NCBI GenBank assembly: GCA_946479335.1
Contig: CAMLFP010000135.1
Location: forward strand, 1-12,828
Direction: 5' to 3'
DNA from: an uncultured Archangium sp.
Lineage (GTDB): Bacteria; Myxococcota; Myxococcia; Myxococcales; Myxococcaceae
Length of the DNA stretch: 12,828 nucleotides
A model generated the notes under the pieces. That model saw nothing but the letters and a program-made list of their open reading frames with translations, was not told the DNA's origin and ran no database searches. Position 1 is the stretch's first letter, and each line of letters starts with the position of its first letter. Both the position numbers and the translations under genes were made by a program. Below, piece by piece: positions 5,666 to 12,828 of this stretch.

Positions 5666-8555
5666 CGAAGCTCAGCGCCACCACGTGCAGCGGCGGCAGG
5701 TCGTACGGCCTGAAGCGCCACGCGAACTGGTAGGTGATCGACACCGGCAACTGACCGCCGAAGAGCATGCGCGCCGAGAGGCTGGCGCCGACGGCGACGG
5801 CCAGCGTGCTCGCCGGGTTGCTCGCGCTGGTGTACGCGCCGGAGGTGAAGGCCTCGACGTCAACCTGCCGGAACAAGAACGACGGCAGCAACCAGAGGAT
5901 CGACAGGGTGCCGCGGTCGACGATGAAGCGGTACCGGTAGCTCGCGTTCCACGTCAGCGCGTTGCGCGCGTACAGCGCGTAGTCGTCGTAGCCGCGGAGT
6001 GACTCCACGAACGTCGCGGGCAGCCACCGGGTCGGCACCGGCGCGGTGGAGCTCGCGGCAGGACTCACGTAGCCATACGCAAACGAGCTCACGCCGCCCA
6101 CCATCAGCGCGTTGTACGGCCCGCCCGGCAGCGCGCGGCCGACGGCGCCCAGGGTGAACGAGTGCCGCTTCGAGAACGGCAGCGGAATCGCGCCGCTCAA
6201 CCCGATGCGGAGATCTCCGAATGACGCCTGCCTCCCGAAGAACTCCGGGTACACCGTCGCGTCGAGCGTGAGCGCGATTCTGCGAGAGGGCCCGCCGTAC
6301 GCGGTGCTGTCGCCCGCGCCCCACGCGAAAGACAGGCTGGGCCCGACGTAGGCGTCGTAGCCGCCGGTGGTCTGCGTCAGCACCTTGCCTTCGACGCCGC
6401 CCGCGACGCTCGCGGTGAAGACGCTGCGCGAGAAGTAGAGCGACGAGTCCCACACGGTGCTGAGGCCGCGCTGCGAGCGCCCCGCGGTGAAGTTGATCGC
6501 CAGCGGCGCGAACGCCTGGTTCAGGTACGAGACGCGCTGCGAGTTGTCGCGGAAGTCGGGCCAGCTCACCAGCCCACCGATGAGCCACGAGTGCTTCCCG
6601 AGGCGATCGCGGCCCATCAGCTCGAGGCCGATGGTGCCGAAGAGCTGGAGCGCGCCGGTGTCGCTCAACCCGTAGCCGATGGTGCCCTGCGGGATGCGCG
6701 CCTGCGGCAGGAAGAGGTGATCGAGCGAGGAGTACGCGTCGTCGCGCTCGACCTTCAGCGGCGGTGGCAGGTGCTTCTCCGGTGGCGGCGTCAGCTCGTA
6801 CGTCACCGCCTCGAGCGCCTGCGCCGGCGCGCGATCGATCGACCAATGGATGCCGTCGCGCACCACCGCGGCGACACCTCCGTCGTACGGCACCGGGTCG
6901 ATGAGGCCGTACGGTGTGTCGGTGAGGCGCTTCAGCGCGCCCGAGTCGACGTCGAGCCGGTGCGCCTGCAGGTAGCGGCCCGCCTTGCGCGCGAAGAGCA
7001 GCTCCGAGTCGCCGCTCCAGTGCGCGCCGTAGTTGAAGGCGCCGTCGGTGGTGAGCGCGCGCTCGTGACCCTCGCGATCGCGCAGCACCAGGTTCCACCC
7101 GTTGGCGTCGAGCCGCGAGTACACGAGCTGCGTGCGCGCCGGGTTCCACTGCGGGTTGGCCACCGAAACGCCGGCGGGAAAATCAGCGAGCGCGTACTGG
7201 CTGCCGCCGATGAGGTCGCGCTCCATGATGCGCGCACGGCCCGCGGGGAAGTCGACGAAGGTGTACCGCGTGCCGTCGCCGGAGACGCTGCCGCCCATGC
7301 CGCGCCCGAGGTCTTGCGTCACCGACACCACCTCGCCGGTCTGCGCGTCGATGCGCCAGAGCTGCGCGCGGGTGTCGCCGCGATCGATGAGGTCGTCGTT
7401 GAGGAGGAACAACCAGCGCCCGTCGTCGGTGAACGACAGCCCGCTCATCGTGCCCGGGCCCGCGAGCACCCACGGCCGGAAGGGCGCGAGGTTGATGAGG
7501 CGCTTCTCGACGCGCACCGTGCCGTCGGCCTCGATGATGCGCAGCAGCGGCACCTGCTCGTTGCCCGAGGAGATGACGGCCAGCGCTCCCGACGCGCGGT
7601 GCGCCGCGAGCCGCGCCAGCTGCCCCACGTCGGCCAGCACGATGCGCTCATCGGCCGGCCGCGCGCGCGGGACGTGGTGACGCTTCAGCTCGTCTCTCCA
7701 CGCGTCGAACAGCGCGCCGAGCGACAGCCCGTAGATCTCCTTCGCGCGCAGCGTGACGCCCAGCGGCGAGAACACGCTGCGACCCTGCAGATCCATCAAC
7801 GACCAGAGCTGGTCTTCGCCGTACTTCTCGACCAGCCACTCGATGAAGTGCAGGCCCGTGAGGTACGCGCCGGAGTACGGGTTCAGCTCGCGCTGCGACA
7901 GCGAGAGATCGCCCGCGCTGATCTCCCCGCCGCGCATCGCCACGAATGAATCGAACGCGCCGCGGTACAGCGGGCTGTGCGGGCGGCCCACGTCACGTTG
8001 GAGCCTGCCCTCGTAGTACTGCGCGAGCCCCTCGGTGAACCAGCGCTCGAGGAACGTCTGCGGCGGCAGCACCGGGCCGAAGACGGTGTCGACCACGCGC
8101 CAGAACCCCTCGGTCTGCTCGAAGTGCGCGTAGTGGAACATCTCGTGACAGGCGATGTCGCCCACGTCGGCGCCGCCCAGCCCGTACCAGTGGAAGAGCT
8201 CGCTGGTCACCGAGAGCGGGTTGAGCGAGTGCAGCGGCTCCCCGTACGACTGCCCGCCGACGTAGGCGTTGTTGAAGTTCGACGAGGTGAGGAAGAGCAG
8301 GGCGCGCCCGTGATCACGCTTCGTCACGCCGTGCGCGCGCAGCGCGGTGAGGCACTCGGAGGCGCGCGCGGCCACCTGCTGCGCGGCGTCTGCGTACTGG
8401 CCCGGGTAGTAGAGCTCGACATCGGGGGTCTGCAGCCTCCGCATGTCGTCTTGCGCGAAAGTGGTGGCGACGTCCTGCTCGAAGCGCGGTGTGAGGCTGG
8501 CGCAGCCGCCCGCCAGCACGACGGCACAGAGCGCGGGCGTCAGGCGGGAGCACAC
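5661..8555 (-). CDS. Putative lipoprotein: gluzincin metallopeptidase, TolB/PD40-like propeller, C-terminal outer-membrane beta-barrel
   Basis: A 964-residue exported protein. Its short signal sequence runs to Cys18 (VVLAGGC, a weak lipobox with Ala at -3). Residues about 45-290 form a peptidase-MA-like gluzincin domain with HEMFH at 137-141 (two zinc His, catalytic Glu138) and WFTEGLAQYYE at 172-182 (third zinc ligand Glu175). Residues about 300-590 hold PD40/TolB-type blades (LSFTDDGRWLF 373-383, SGDGTRYTFVDF 425-436, PQWNPARTQLVYS 468-480, HWSGDSELLFARK 512-524). Residues about 620-964 are alternating-polarity strands rich in Gly and aromatics, ending ALSFD, like a D15/BamA-type barrel. 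The zinc triad is complete, so it is probably an active surface or periplasmic protease; substrate unknown. GTG 8555 is the only usual start codon after the upstream in-frame stop near 8608; no clear Shine-Dalgarno precedes it. It converges on the upstream operon, 5 bp stop to stop. Confidence 0.85.
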   Translation of the reverse strand: MCSRLTPALCAVVLAGGCASLTPRFEQDVATTFAQDDMRRLQTPDVELYYPGQYADAAQQVAARASECLTALRAHGVTKRDHGRALLFLTSSNFNNAYVGGQSYGEPLHSLNPLSVTSELFHWYGLGGADVGDIACHEMFHYAHFEQTEGFWRVVDTVFGPVLPPQTFLERWFTEGLAQYYEGRLQRDVGRPHSPLYRGAFDSFVAMRGGEISAGDLSLSQRELNPYSGAYLTGLHFIEWLVEKYGEDQLWSLMDLQGRSVFSPLGVTLRAKEIYGLSLGALFDAWRDELKRHHVPRARPADERIVLADVGQLARLAAHRASGALAVISSGNEQVPLLRIIEADGTVRVEKRLINLAPFRPWVLAGPGTMSGLSFTDDGRWLFLLNDDLIDRGDTRAQLWRIDAQTGEVVSVTQDLGRGMGGSVSGDGTRYTFVDFPAGRARIMERDLIGGSQYALADFPAGVSVANPQWNPARTQLVYSRLDANGWNLVLRDREGHERALTTDGAFNYGAHWSGDSELLFARKAGRYLQAHRLDVDSGALKRLTDTPYGLIDPVPYDGGVAAVVRDGIHWSIDRAPAQALEAVTYELTPPPEKHLPPPLKVERDDAYSSLDHLFLPQARIPQGTIGYGLSDTGALQLFGTIGLELMGRDRLGKHSWLIGGLVSWPDFRDNSQRVSYLNQAFAPLAINFTAGRSQRGLSTVWDSSLYFSRSVFTASVAGGVEGKVLTQTTGGYDAYVGPSLSFAWGAGDSTAYGGPSRRIALTLDATVYPEFFGRQASFGDLRIGLSGAIPLPFSKRHSFTLGAVGRALPGGPYNALMVGGVSSFAYGYVSPAASSTAPVPTRWLPATFVESLRGYDDYALYARNALTWNASYRYRFIVDRGTLSILWLLPSFLFRQVDVEAFTSGAYTSASNPASTLAVAVGASLSARMLFGGQLPVSITYQFAWRFRPYDLPPLHVVALSFD

Positions 8556-8621
8556 GCGCGCCGTATAGATCGGAAACTCCCGGTGAATCGCTTTCTCGGC
8601 CGCGGGCTCTCACGCGGCACG
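8556..8621. promoter_or_regulatory. Divergent intergenic region, candidate promoter site
   Basis: These 66 bases separate the metallopeptidase gene (-) from the thioredoxin-like gene (+) and must serve at least one of them. They contain the only AT-rich patch nearby: TATAGAT at 8564-8570 resembles a -10 box on the + strand, and its complement reads ATCTATA on the - strand. No convincing -35 box lies at the right distance on either strand. If the patch serves the minus gene, its message would be almost leaderless. The assignment is tentative. Confidence 0.3.
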
Positions 8622-9437
8622 ATGTCGTGGGTGAAAGATGTCTCCGAGTCGGAGTTCGAGGCCGCGGTGCTGCGGCGTTCACACGACGTGCCGGTGGTGG
8701 TCGACTTCTGGGCCGCGTGGTGCGCGCCGTGCCGCATGCTGGGGCCGACGCTGGAGCGTGAGGTGAACGCGCTCGAGGGCCGCGTGGAGCTGGCGAAGGT
8801 CGACGTCGATCAGGCGCAGGCGCTCTCGCAGCGCTTCCACGTGCAGGGCATCCCCGCGGTGATGGCCTTCTCGCGCGGCGAGGTGGTGAGCGACTTCACC
8901 GGCGCGCGCGACGCGGGCTTCGTGAAGCGCTGGCTGCGCGAGCTGGCGCCGTCTGATGCGCAGCGTGCGCTCGATGGCGCGAACGATGAGGCGGCGCTGC
9001 GGCCGCTGCTGGAGCTCCCCGAGGTGGCGTCGAAGGCAGCGCTGCGGCTGGGGCGCCTGCTGCTCACCGCTGGCAAGAGTGATGAGGCGCTGGAGGTCCT
9101 GGCGCGGGTGACGGGCGATGACGCGCCGGCCGCAGACGCGCTGCGCAGACAGGCGGCCTTCGCGCTCGACGCCGCCGCGTATGGTGGAGAGGCGCGGGCC
9201 CGGGCGGTGCTGCGCGAGAAATCCGACGACGCCGACGCGCAGTGGGCGCTGGCCTCCGCGCAGGCTGCGCAAGGTGATCTGGCCGCCGCGCTGGAGGGCT
9301 TCCTCGGGTTGGTCGCCGCGCACCGCCGCTACCGTGACGACGGCGCGCGCAAGGCGTTGGTGACGCTCTTCGACGCCCTGGGCCCGCAGCACGCGCTGAC
9401 CCGGGAGTACCGGCGAAGGCTGCAGATCCTCCTCTGA
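8622..9437 (+). CDS. Thioredoxin-TPR protein, CnoX/YbbN-like
   Basis: A 271-residue cytoplasmic protein. Residues 1 to about 108 form a thioredoxin fold: VVVDFWAAWCAPCRMLGP (25-42) with redox pair Cys34 and Cys37, buried Asp28, and cis-Pro78 in GIPAV. Residues about 112-271 are Ala/Leu-rich helices with TPR-like pairs (ALRLGRLLLTAGKSDEALEV, QWALASAQAAQGDLAAALEG). This thioredoxin-plus-TPR layout and length match the CnoX (YbbN) chaperedoxins, which protect clients and hand them to chaperones. E. coli CnoX has lost the first active-site Cys, whereas this one keeps WCAPC and should be redox-active, as in Caulobacter CnoX. I chose ATG 8622 because the thioredoxin fold begins there; the open frame extends about 640 bases upstream only as antisense to the metallopeptidase gene. 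No strong Shine-Dalgarno is seen. Confidence 0.9.
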   Translation: MSWVKDVSESEFEAAVLRRSHDVPVVVDFWAAWCAPCRMLGPTLEREVNALEGRVELAKVDVDQAQALSQRFHVQGIPAVMAFSRGEVVSDFTGARDAGFVKRWLRELAPSDAQRALDGANDEAALRPLLELPEVASKAALRLGRLLLTAGKSDEALEVLARVTGDDAPAADALRRQAAFALDAAAYGGEARARAVLREKSDDADAQWALASAQAAQGDLAAALEGFLGLVAAHRRYRDDGARKALVTLFDALGPQHALTREYRRRLQILL

Positions 9438-9467
9438 TCGGCGGTCTTCTCTCGCGGGGAGGATCTG
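9423..9467 (+). repeat. 10-bp perfect inverted repeat over the end of the thioredoxin-like gene
   Basis: CAGATCCTCC (9423-9432) pairs exactly with GGAGGATCTG (9458-9467) across a 25-base loop. The left arm is the last coding stretch of the thioredoxin-like gene and the right arm lies in the 44-bp gap before the next ATG. No run of T follows, so it is not a classic terminator. It could be an RNA stem that stabilises the message, or a dyad binding site. The right arm contains a GGAGG, but that is about 20 bases before the ATG at 9482 and so is unlikely to be its ribosome binding site. Confidence 0.5.
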
Positions 9468-9481
9468 GTACAGGCGCGCGC

Positions 9482-10774
9482 ATGGCGATGCCCCGACCCC
9501 CGCAGCTCGACGCAGCTTTCCAGCAGGTGACGCAGGTGCTCACGCAGGCGGCCGGCAAGCCCGTCGACCTGGTGAAAGACTCGTGGAGCGACCTCGAGCA
9601 GGGCGTGATCAAGGTGCTGGGCGGCGCGTTCGACCCCGCGCAGCCGGAGCACCAGGTCGTTGCGCTGGGCCTCGCCGCGGCGCTGGGCGAGCGGCTCCAC
9701 GCAGATCACCAGGCCTTCTGGTTCCCCTACCGCGAGACGCCGGAGGGCGCGTCGCTGGGCTTCCCCGAGGCGCTGATCATGCTGGCGCCGTTCGGCGCGA
9801 TCGTCGACGCGCTGATGAGCGGCAAGCTGGAGCGCGTCGATGAGGTGACCAAGACCATCCGCAACTCGCTGGCGCAGGCGAAGTTCGGCGGCGCGCAGTC
9901 GATGCGGCTCTCGCCGGAAGACTACATGCGGCTGTTCGACCCCGGCTTCGTGCAGATCGTCGGCTGCGACCCCGTGAAGTTGAAGCAGGCGTTCGACGCC
10001 ACGCCGGAGCGCACCGCCAGCGATCTCCGTGACGCCATCAACCGCGCGCCGCGCCTGCCGCCCGAAGCGAAGAAGCAGCTCGAGCAGCAGCTGGTCTCGG
10101 CCGTGCAGCGCCTCGACGCGGGGAAGCCCGTCGTCGCCTCGGCCGCGCGCGCGCCGCGTGTCGTGGAGACCGTCGGCCTGCTGTACGGCACCCAGGCCGC
10201 CACCGGCCCCGCCGCCGAGGAGTTCTGGACCGAGATGGTGATGCCGCTCCTCTTCACCGGCGCGCCAACCACCTTCCCGCCGCTCGATGAGCAGGAGCTG
10301 GCCGCGGCGAAGTCGGGCGTCGACCCGCTGTTCCTCTTCGTCGACGTCGTGCCGCACCAGTTCAAGTCGCCGGAGGAAGAGGGCCTGCTGGGCGCGTTCC
10401 CCGGGAACACGCTGGCCGTGCCCGCGCCGGAGTTCCGCAACACGCAGACGCCGCGCCTCATCAAGGTCGGCACCGACGCCATCAAGGATGCGCTCGCCGC
10501 GTTCGACGCGCAGAAGACCCGCGACGCAGTGGCCCGCTTCGGTGAGTACCTCAAGGAGAAGGGCGGCGCGCCGGCCGGCCCCGCGCAGGGCGCGCAGGAG
10601 GCGAAGATGATGCTCGACGCCGCGATGACGCTCCTCACCGACCTGAAGGCCGCCGCGGCGCCGGGGCGCGACGTGTACGTGCGGCGCATGACGGAAGCGG
10701 AGGCGTCTTCGGAGGCGGCCATCTCGCTCGTGCGCCAGGCGCTGTCGGCGCCGCGCATCATCCTCGCGCCGTGA
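9482..10774 (+). CDS. Conserved-looking protein of unknown function (430 aa)
   Basis: I do not recognise a family. The 430-residue product has no signal peptide or clear membrane span and looks soluble and mostly helical. It has one aromatic, possibly structured core at about residues 80-118 (FWFPYRETPEGASLGFPEAL, then IMLAPFGAIVDALM), an EDYMRLFDPGFVQIVGC stretch near 143-159, and a segment near 267-300 including PLFLFVDVVPHQF. Ala/Lys-rich helices occupy the C-terminal third. Coding character (third-position GC) matches its neighbours. ATG 9482 has only an AGG at 9472-9474 as a modest Shine-Dalgarno; ATG 9488 is an alternative. It follows the thioredoxin-like gene by 44 bp, and its TGA overlaps a GTG (10771-10774) that opens the U32 reading frame, so it is probably co-expressed with both. 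Confidence 0.8.
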   Translation: MAMPRPPQLDAAFQQVTQVLTQAAGKPVDLVKDSWSDLEQGVIKVLGGAFDPAQPEHQVVALGLAAALGERLHADHQAFWFPYRETPEGASLGFPEALIMLAPFGAIVDALMSGKLERVDEVTKTIRNSLAQAKFGGAQSMRLSPEDYMRLFDPGFVQIVGCDPVKLKQAFDATPERTASDLRDAINRAPRLPPEAKKQLEQQLVSAVQRLDAGKPVVASAARAPRVVETVGLLYGTQAATGPAAEEFWTEMVMPLLFTGAPTTFPPLDEQELAAAKSGVDPLFLFVDVVPHQFKSPEEEGLLGAFPGNTLAVPAPEFRNTQTPRLIKVGTDAIKDALAAFDAQKTRDAVARFGEYLKEKGGAPAGPAQGAQEAKMMLDAAMTLLTDLKAAAAPGRDVYVRRMTEAEASSEAAISLVRQALSAPRIILAP

Positions 10775-10784
10775 GTGGTGGCGT

Positions 10785-10829
10785 CGACGACTCCCTCTCC
10801 CATGGGGAGAGGGTTGGGGTGAGGGGCGC
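10785..10829 (+). repeat. REP-like palindromic repeat, copy 2
   Basis: CCCTCTCCC (10793-10801), ATG loop, GGGAGAGGG (10805-10813), then TTGGGGTGAGGGG. It shares the palindrome and GGGGTGAGGGG tail with copy 1. It also shares the flanks CGACGACTC (left) and TGAGGGGCGC (right) with copy 3, suggesting local duplication. It lies between the 430-residue gene and the preferred U32 start and is open in the U32 frame, where it would encode DDSLSHGERVGVRGA. Confidence 0.8.
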
Positions 10830-10862
10830 CGCCGCCGCTGCGTCGGGCGCTCGCGGAGTTAC

Positions 10863-10895
10863 CGACGACTCGCTCTCCCGCGGGGTGAGGGGCGC
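10863..10895 (+). repeat. REP-like repeat, copy 3 (12-base internal deletion)
   Basis: Aligned to copy 2 it has the same CGACGACTC start and TGAGGGGCGC end but is 33 rather than 45 bases long; the right arm of the hairpin and part of the spacer are missing. Only CCCGCGGG (10877-10884) remains as a short palindrome. The 12-base difference keeps the U32 frame, and the translated copy reads DDSLSRGVRGA. Its GAGGGG end is the probable ribosome binding site of the U32 gene. Confidence 0.7.
10887..10892 (+). promoter_or_regulatory. Ribosome binding site for the U32 gene, within repeat copy 3
   Basis: GAGGGG lies 4 bases before GTG 10897 (6 if only GAGG is counted). It decides the start chosen for the U32 gene, because the competing in-frame GTG at 10771 has no Shine-Dalgarno upstream and the domain proper begins immediately after 10897. 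Confidence 0.5.
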
Positions 10896-10896
10896 G

Positions 10897-12828
10897 GTGG
10901 TCCCCGAGATCCTCGCGCCGGCGGGTGACGACGACAGCCTCGCCGCTGCGCTGGCCGCAGGCGCCGACGCCGTCTACTTCGGGCTCGACACCGGCCTCAA
11001 CGCGCGCGCGCGCGCCACGAACTTCAGCGTGGAGCGCCTCCCGGAGCTGATGGACGCGATCCACCGGGCGGGCGCGCGCGGCTACGTCACCGTCAACACG
11101 CTGGTCTTCGAGCACGAGCTGTCCTTCGTCGAGAAGGTGGTGCGCGCGTGCGCGAGCGCCGGCGTCGACGCACTCATCGTGCAAGACCCGGCGGTGGCAC
11201 TGCTGGCCCGCGCCGTCGCGCCGACGATGGAGGTGCACGCCTCGACGCAGATGACCATCTCCAGCGCGGAGGGCGCGGAGTTCGCGCGGCAGCTGGGCGT
11301 CACGCGCGTGGTGGTTCCCCGCGAGCTCTCCGTCGACGAGATCCGCACGTTCGCGCGCGGCACGTCGCTGGAGCTGGAGGTCTTCATCCACGGCGCGCTC
11401 TGCATGTCGTGGAGCGGCCAGTGCCTCACCTCCGAGGCATGGGGTGGGCGGTCGGCCAACCGCGGGCAGTGCGCGCAGTCGTGCCGGTTGCCGTACGAGC
11501 TGGTGGTCGACGGCGCGACGCGGCCGCTGGGCGACGTGGCGTACCTCCTGAGCCCGTTGGATCTCGCCGGTGCGCGCGCGGTCTCGGAGCTCTCCGACAT
11601 CGGCGTGCACGGGCTGAAGATCGAAGGCCGCCTCAAGGGGCCCGCGTACGTGCTGTCGGCGGTCGAGGGCTACAAGCGCTGGCGTGACGCGGTGGCGGAG
11701 AAGCGCGATCGCGACGAGGCGGCGCAGCGGCAGTTGCAGCGCGATCTCGGCCGCATGGAGGTCGCCTACTCGCGCGGCTTCTCCGACGGTTTTCTCGCGG
11801 GCTCCGATCATCAAGATCTGGTGGAGGGGCGCTTCCCCAAGCATCGCGGCGCGCTGCTGGGTGAGGTCGTCGAAGTGCGACCCGGCGCGGTGCGGGTGCG
11901 GCGCGCGAAGCGGCAGGCCACCGGCGGCGTCGGCATCGGTCACACGAATCAGCCCGTCGGGATGACGAAGGTCGCGCTGCCCGTCATCGGGCAGAGCAGC
12001 CCCCACGACGCGCGCGGCGTGCCGACCGAGCTGCCGTCACCGGTGCCCGGCTGCGGCGTGGGCTTCGACACCGGCCGCCCACAGGAGGTCGAGCCCGGCG
12101 GGCCGCTGTTCGGCGTGGAGGACGCGCCGGGTGGCTGGTGGCTGCGCTTTGGCCGCCCGGGCCCCGAGCTCTCCACCATGCGCGCGGGCGATCACGTGTA
12201 CCTCTCGAGCGACCCGCGCCTGACGGCTGACGCGAAGGCGGCGGTGGAGGAGGGCCTGCGCGGCGTCTCCGGGCGCGTGCCGGTGCGCCTGACGGTGCGC
12301 GGCGCGTTGGGCGGAAACCTCAGCGTGACCGCCGCGCTCGTGGGCCGCGACGTGTCGGTTGCGCTCGACAGCGACGAGCTGCTGGCGCCGGCGAAGAACG
12401 CGGGCCTGGGCGTGGAGCTGCTGGCGGAGAAGCTGGGCGCGTTCGGCGGCACGCCGTTCCGCCTCGCGGAGGTGGACCTCGACGGTCTCCCCGGCGGCCT
12501 GCACCTGCCGGTGTCGGCGTTGAAGGCGCTGCGCCGCGAGCTGGTGCCCCGGCTGGAGGCCGCGATGCTCGCCGCCGCGCGCCACGAGGTGCGCGCCGTC
12601 GACGCGGCCCAGACCCTCGCGCGTGAAGCCGCACAGCGCCCCGCGCGCCGCGAATGGTCGCCCCCCGAGCGCCCGACGGTGGTGTTGTTGGTGCGCACCG
12701 CCGCGCAGCTCGAAGCCGTCATCGCGAGTGGTCTCCCGGAGGTCGAGCTCGACTGGATGGAGCTCCTCGGCCTGGAGAAGGCCGTGCAGCGCGCGCGCGA
12801 AGCGGGCCTGCGCGTGGTCATCGCCACC
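10897..12828 (+). CDS. U32-family protein, RlhA (YdcP)-like, 3' end outside window
   Basis: The first 644 residues are visible and the frame is open to the window edge. Residue 2 onward reads VPEILAPAG, the usual U32 opening. The family signature is complete at about 161-178 (EVFIHGALCMSWSGQCLT), and Cys169, Cys176, Cys192 and Cys196 make the conserved four-Cys set thought to hold an Fe-S cluster. Residues about 455-565 match the DUF3656 region found after the U32 domain, and a further barrel-like segment begins near 590. E. coli relatives with this long form (RlhA) act in hydroxylation of 23S rRNA C2501, while shorter TrhP acts on tRNA U34, so RNA hydroxylation is more likely than the historical collagenase label. 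GTG 10897 is preferred for its GAGGGG; an in-frame GTG at 10771, overlapping the upstream stop, would add 42 residues made largely of translated repeats. GTGs at 10819 and 10885 are also in frame. Confidence 0.88.
   Translation, partial: MVPEILAPAGDDDSLAAALAAGADAVYFGLDTGLNARARATNFSVERLPELMDAIHRAGARGYVTVNTLVFEHELSFVEKVVRACASAGVDALIVQDPAVALLARAVAPTMEVHASTQMTISSAEGAEFARQLGVTRVVVPRELSVDEIRTFARGTSLELEVFIHGALCMSWSGQCLTSEAWGGRSANRGQCAQSCRLPYELVVDGATRPLGDVAYLLSPLDLAGARAVSELSDIGVHGLKIEGRLKGPAYVLSAVEGYKRWRDAVAEKRDRDEAAQRQLQRDLGRMEVAYSRGFSDGFLAGSDHQDLVEGRFPKHRGALLGEVVEVRPGAVRVRRAKRQATGGVGIGHTNQPVGMTKVALPVIGQSSPHDARGVPTELPSPVPGCGVGFDTGRPQEVEPGGPLFGVEDAPGGWWLRFGRPGPELSTMRAGDHVYLSSDPRLTADAKAAVEEGLRGVSGRVPVRLTVRGALGGNLSVTAALVGRDVSVALDSDELLAPAKNAGLGVELLAEKLGAFGGTPFRLAEVDLDGLPGGLHLPVSALKALRRELVPRLEAAMLAAARHEVRAVDAAQTLAREAAQRPARREWSPPERPTVVLLVRTAAQLEAVIASGLPEVELDWMELLGLEKAVQRAREAGLRVVIAT

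Noticed and set aside
6591..8621. Plus-strand open frames opposite the metallopeptidase gene, including a 215-residue extension of the thioredoxin-like protein
   Set aside because: Low-complexity Arg/Ala/Val text, antisense to a well-supported gene; the thioredoxin fold starts at ATG 8622.
9922..12006. 694-residue minus-strand open frame
   Set aside because: Lies opposite two convincing + genes (the 430-residue protein and U32) and its translation includes the reverse-read REP-like repeat; no family resemblance.
10897..12828. U32 protein as a collagenase or true protease
   Set aside because: The family name is historical; the four-Cys set and long form point to RNA hydroxylation enzymes, and no classic protease motif is visible.
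1..12828. tRNA, rRNA, CRISPR, prophage or insertion sequence
   Set aside because: No cloverleaf, regularly spaced repeat array, transposase or phage gene seen; gaps between genes are all under 130 bases.

Overview
The window is very GC-rich (roughly 70% by eye), densely coding DNA. Its gene content suggests a delta-proteobacterial lineage, most likely a myxobacterium (Myxococcota): GTG starts, 4-bp stop/start overlaps, long multidomain proteins, a NAD kinase and OPRTase in one operon, and lipoprotein/beta-propeller/barrel proteins. The taxonomic call is inference, because no rRNA or tRNA gene is present. No prophage, transposase, CRISPR array or integrase is visible.

Bases 1-5655 (+ strand) read as one tightly packed transcription unit. 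It holds the tail of an unknown Lys-rich protein, a ParB-N-like protein with a degenerate nucleotide-binding motif, orotate phosphoribosyltransferase (pyrE), and a 1009-residue fusion of a multi-pass nucleotide-transporter/MFS-like membrane domain, HEAT-like repeats and a cyclic-nucleotide-binding domain. NAD kinase (nadK) and a small zinc-ribbon membrane protein follow. Joins are 3 bp, a GTGA overlap, a 49-bp repeat-filled gap, 14 bp and an ATGA overlap. Several members touch nucleotides (OPRT, the possible nucleotide carrier, the cNMP sensor, NAD kinase), but a shared pathway is not proven.

Bases 5661-8555 (- strand) encode a large putative lipoprotein with a gluzincin metallopeptidase domain, a TolB/PD40-type propeller and a C-terminal outer-membrane beta-barrel-like region. 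It converges on the first operon with only 5 bp between stop codons. A 66-bp divergent intergenic region separates it from the next block.

Bases 8622-12828 (+ strand) hold a CnoX/YbbN-like thioredoxin-TPR protein, an unrecognised 430-residue protein, and the first 644 residues of a U32-family protein resembling the RlhA (YdcP) rRNA-hydroxylation branch, cut by the window edge.

The most unusual non-coding signal is a family of three short REP-like palindromic repeats (CCCTCTCCC...GGGAGAGGG...GGGTGAGGGG). Copies lie directly before two start codons, where their GAGGGG cores appear to act as ribosome binding sites. Two copies before the U32 gene are in frame with it and could encode an N-terminal extension.
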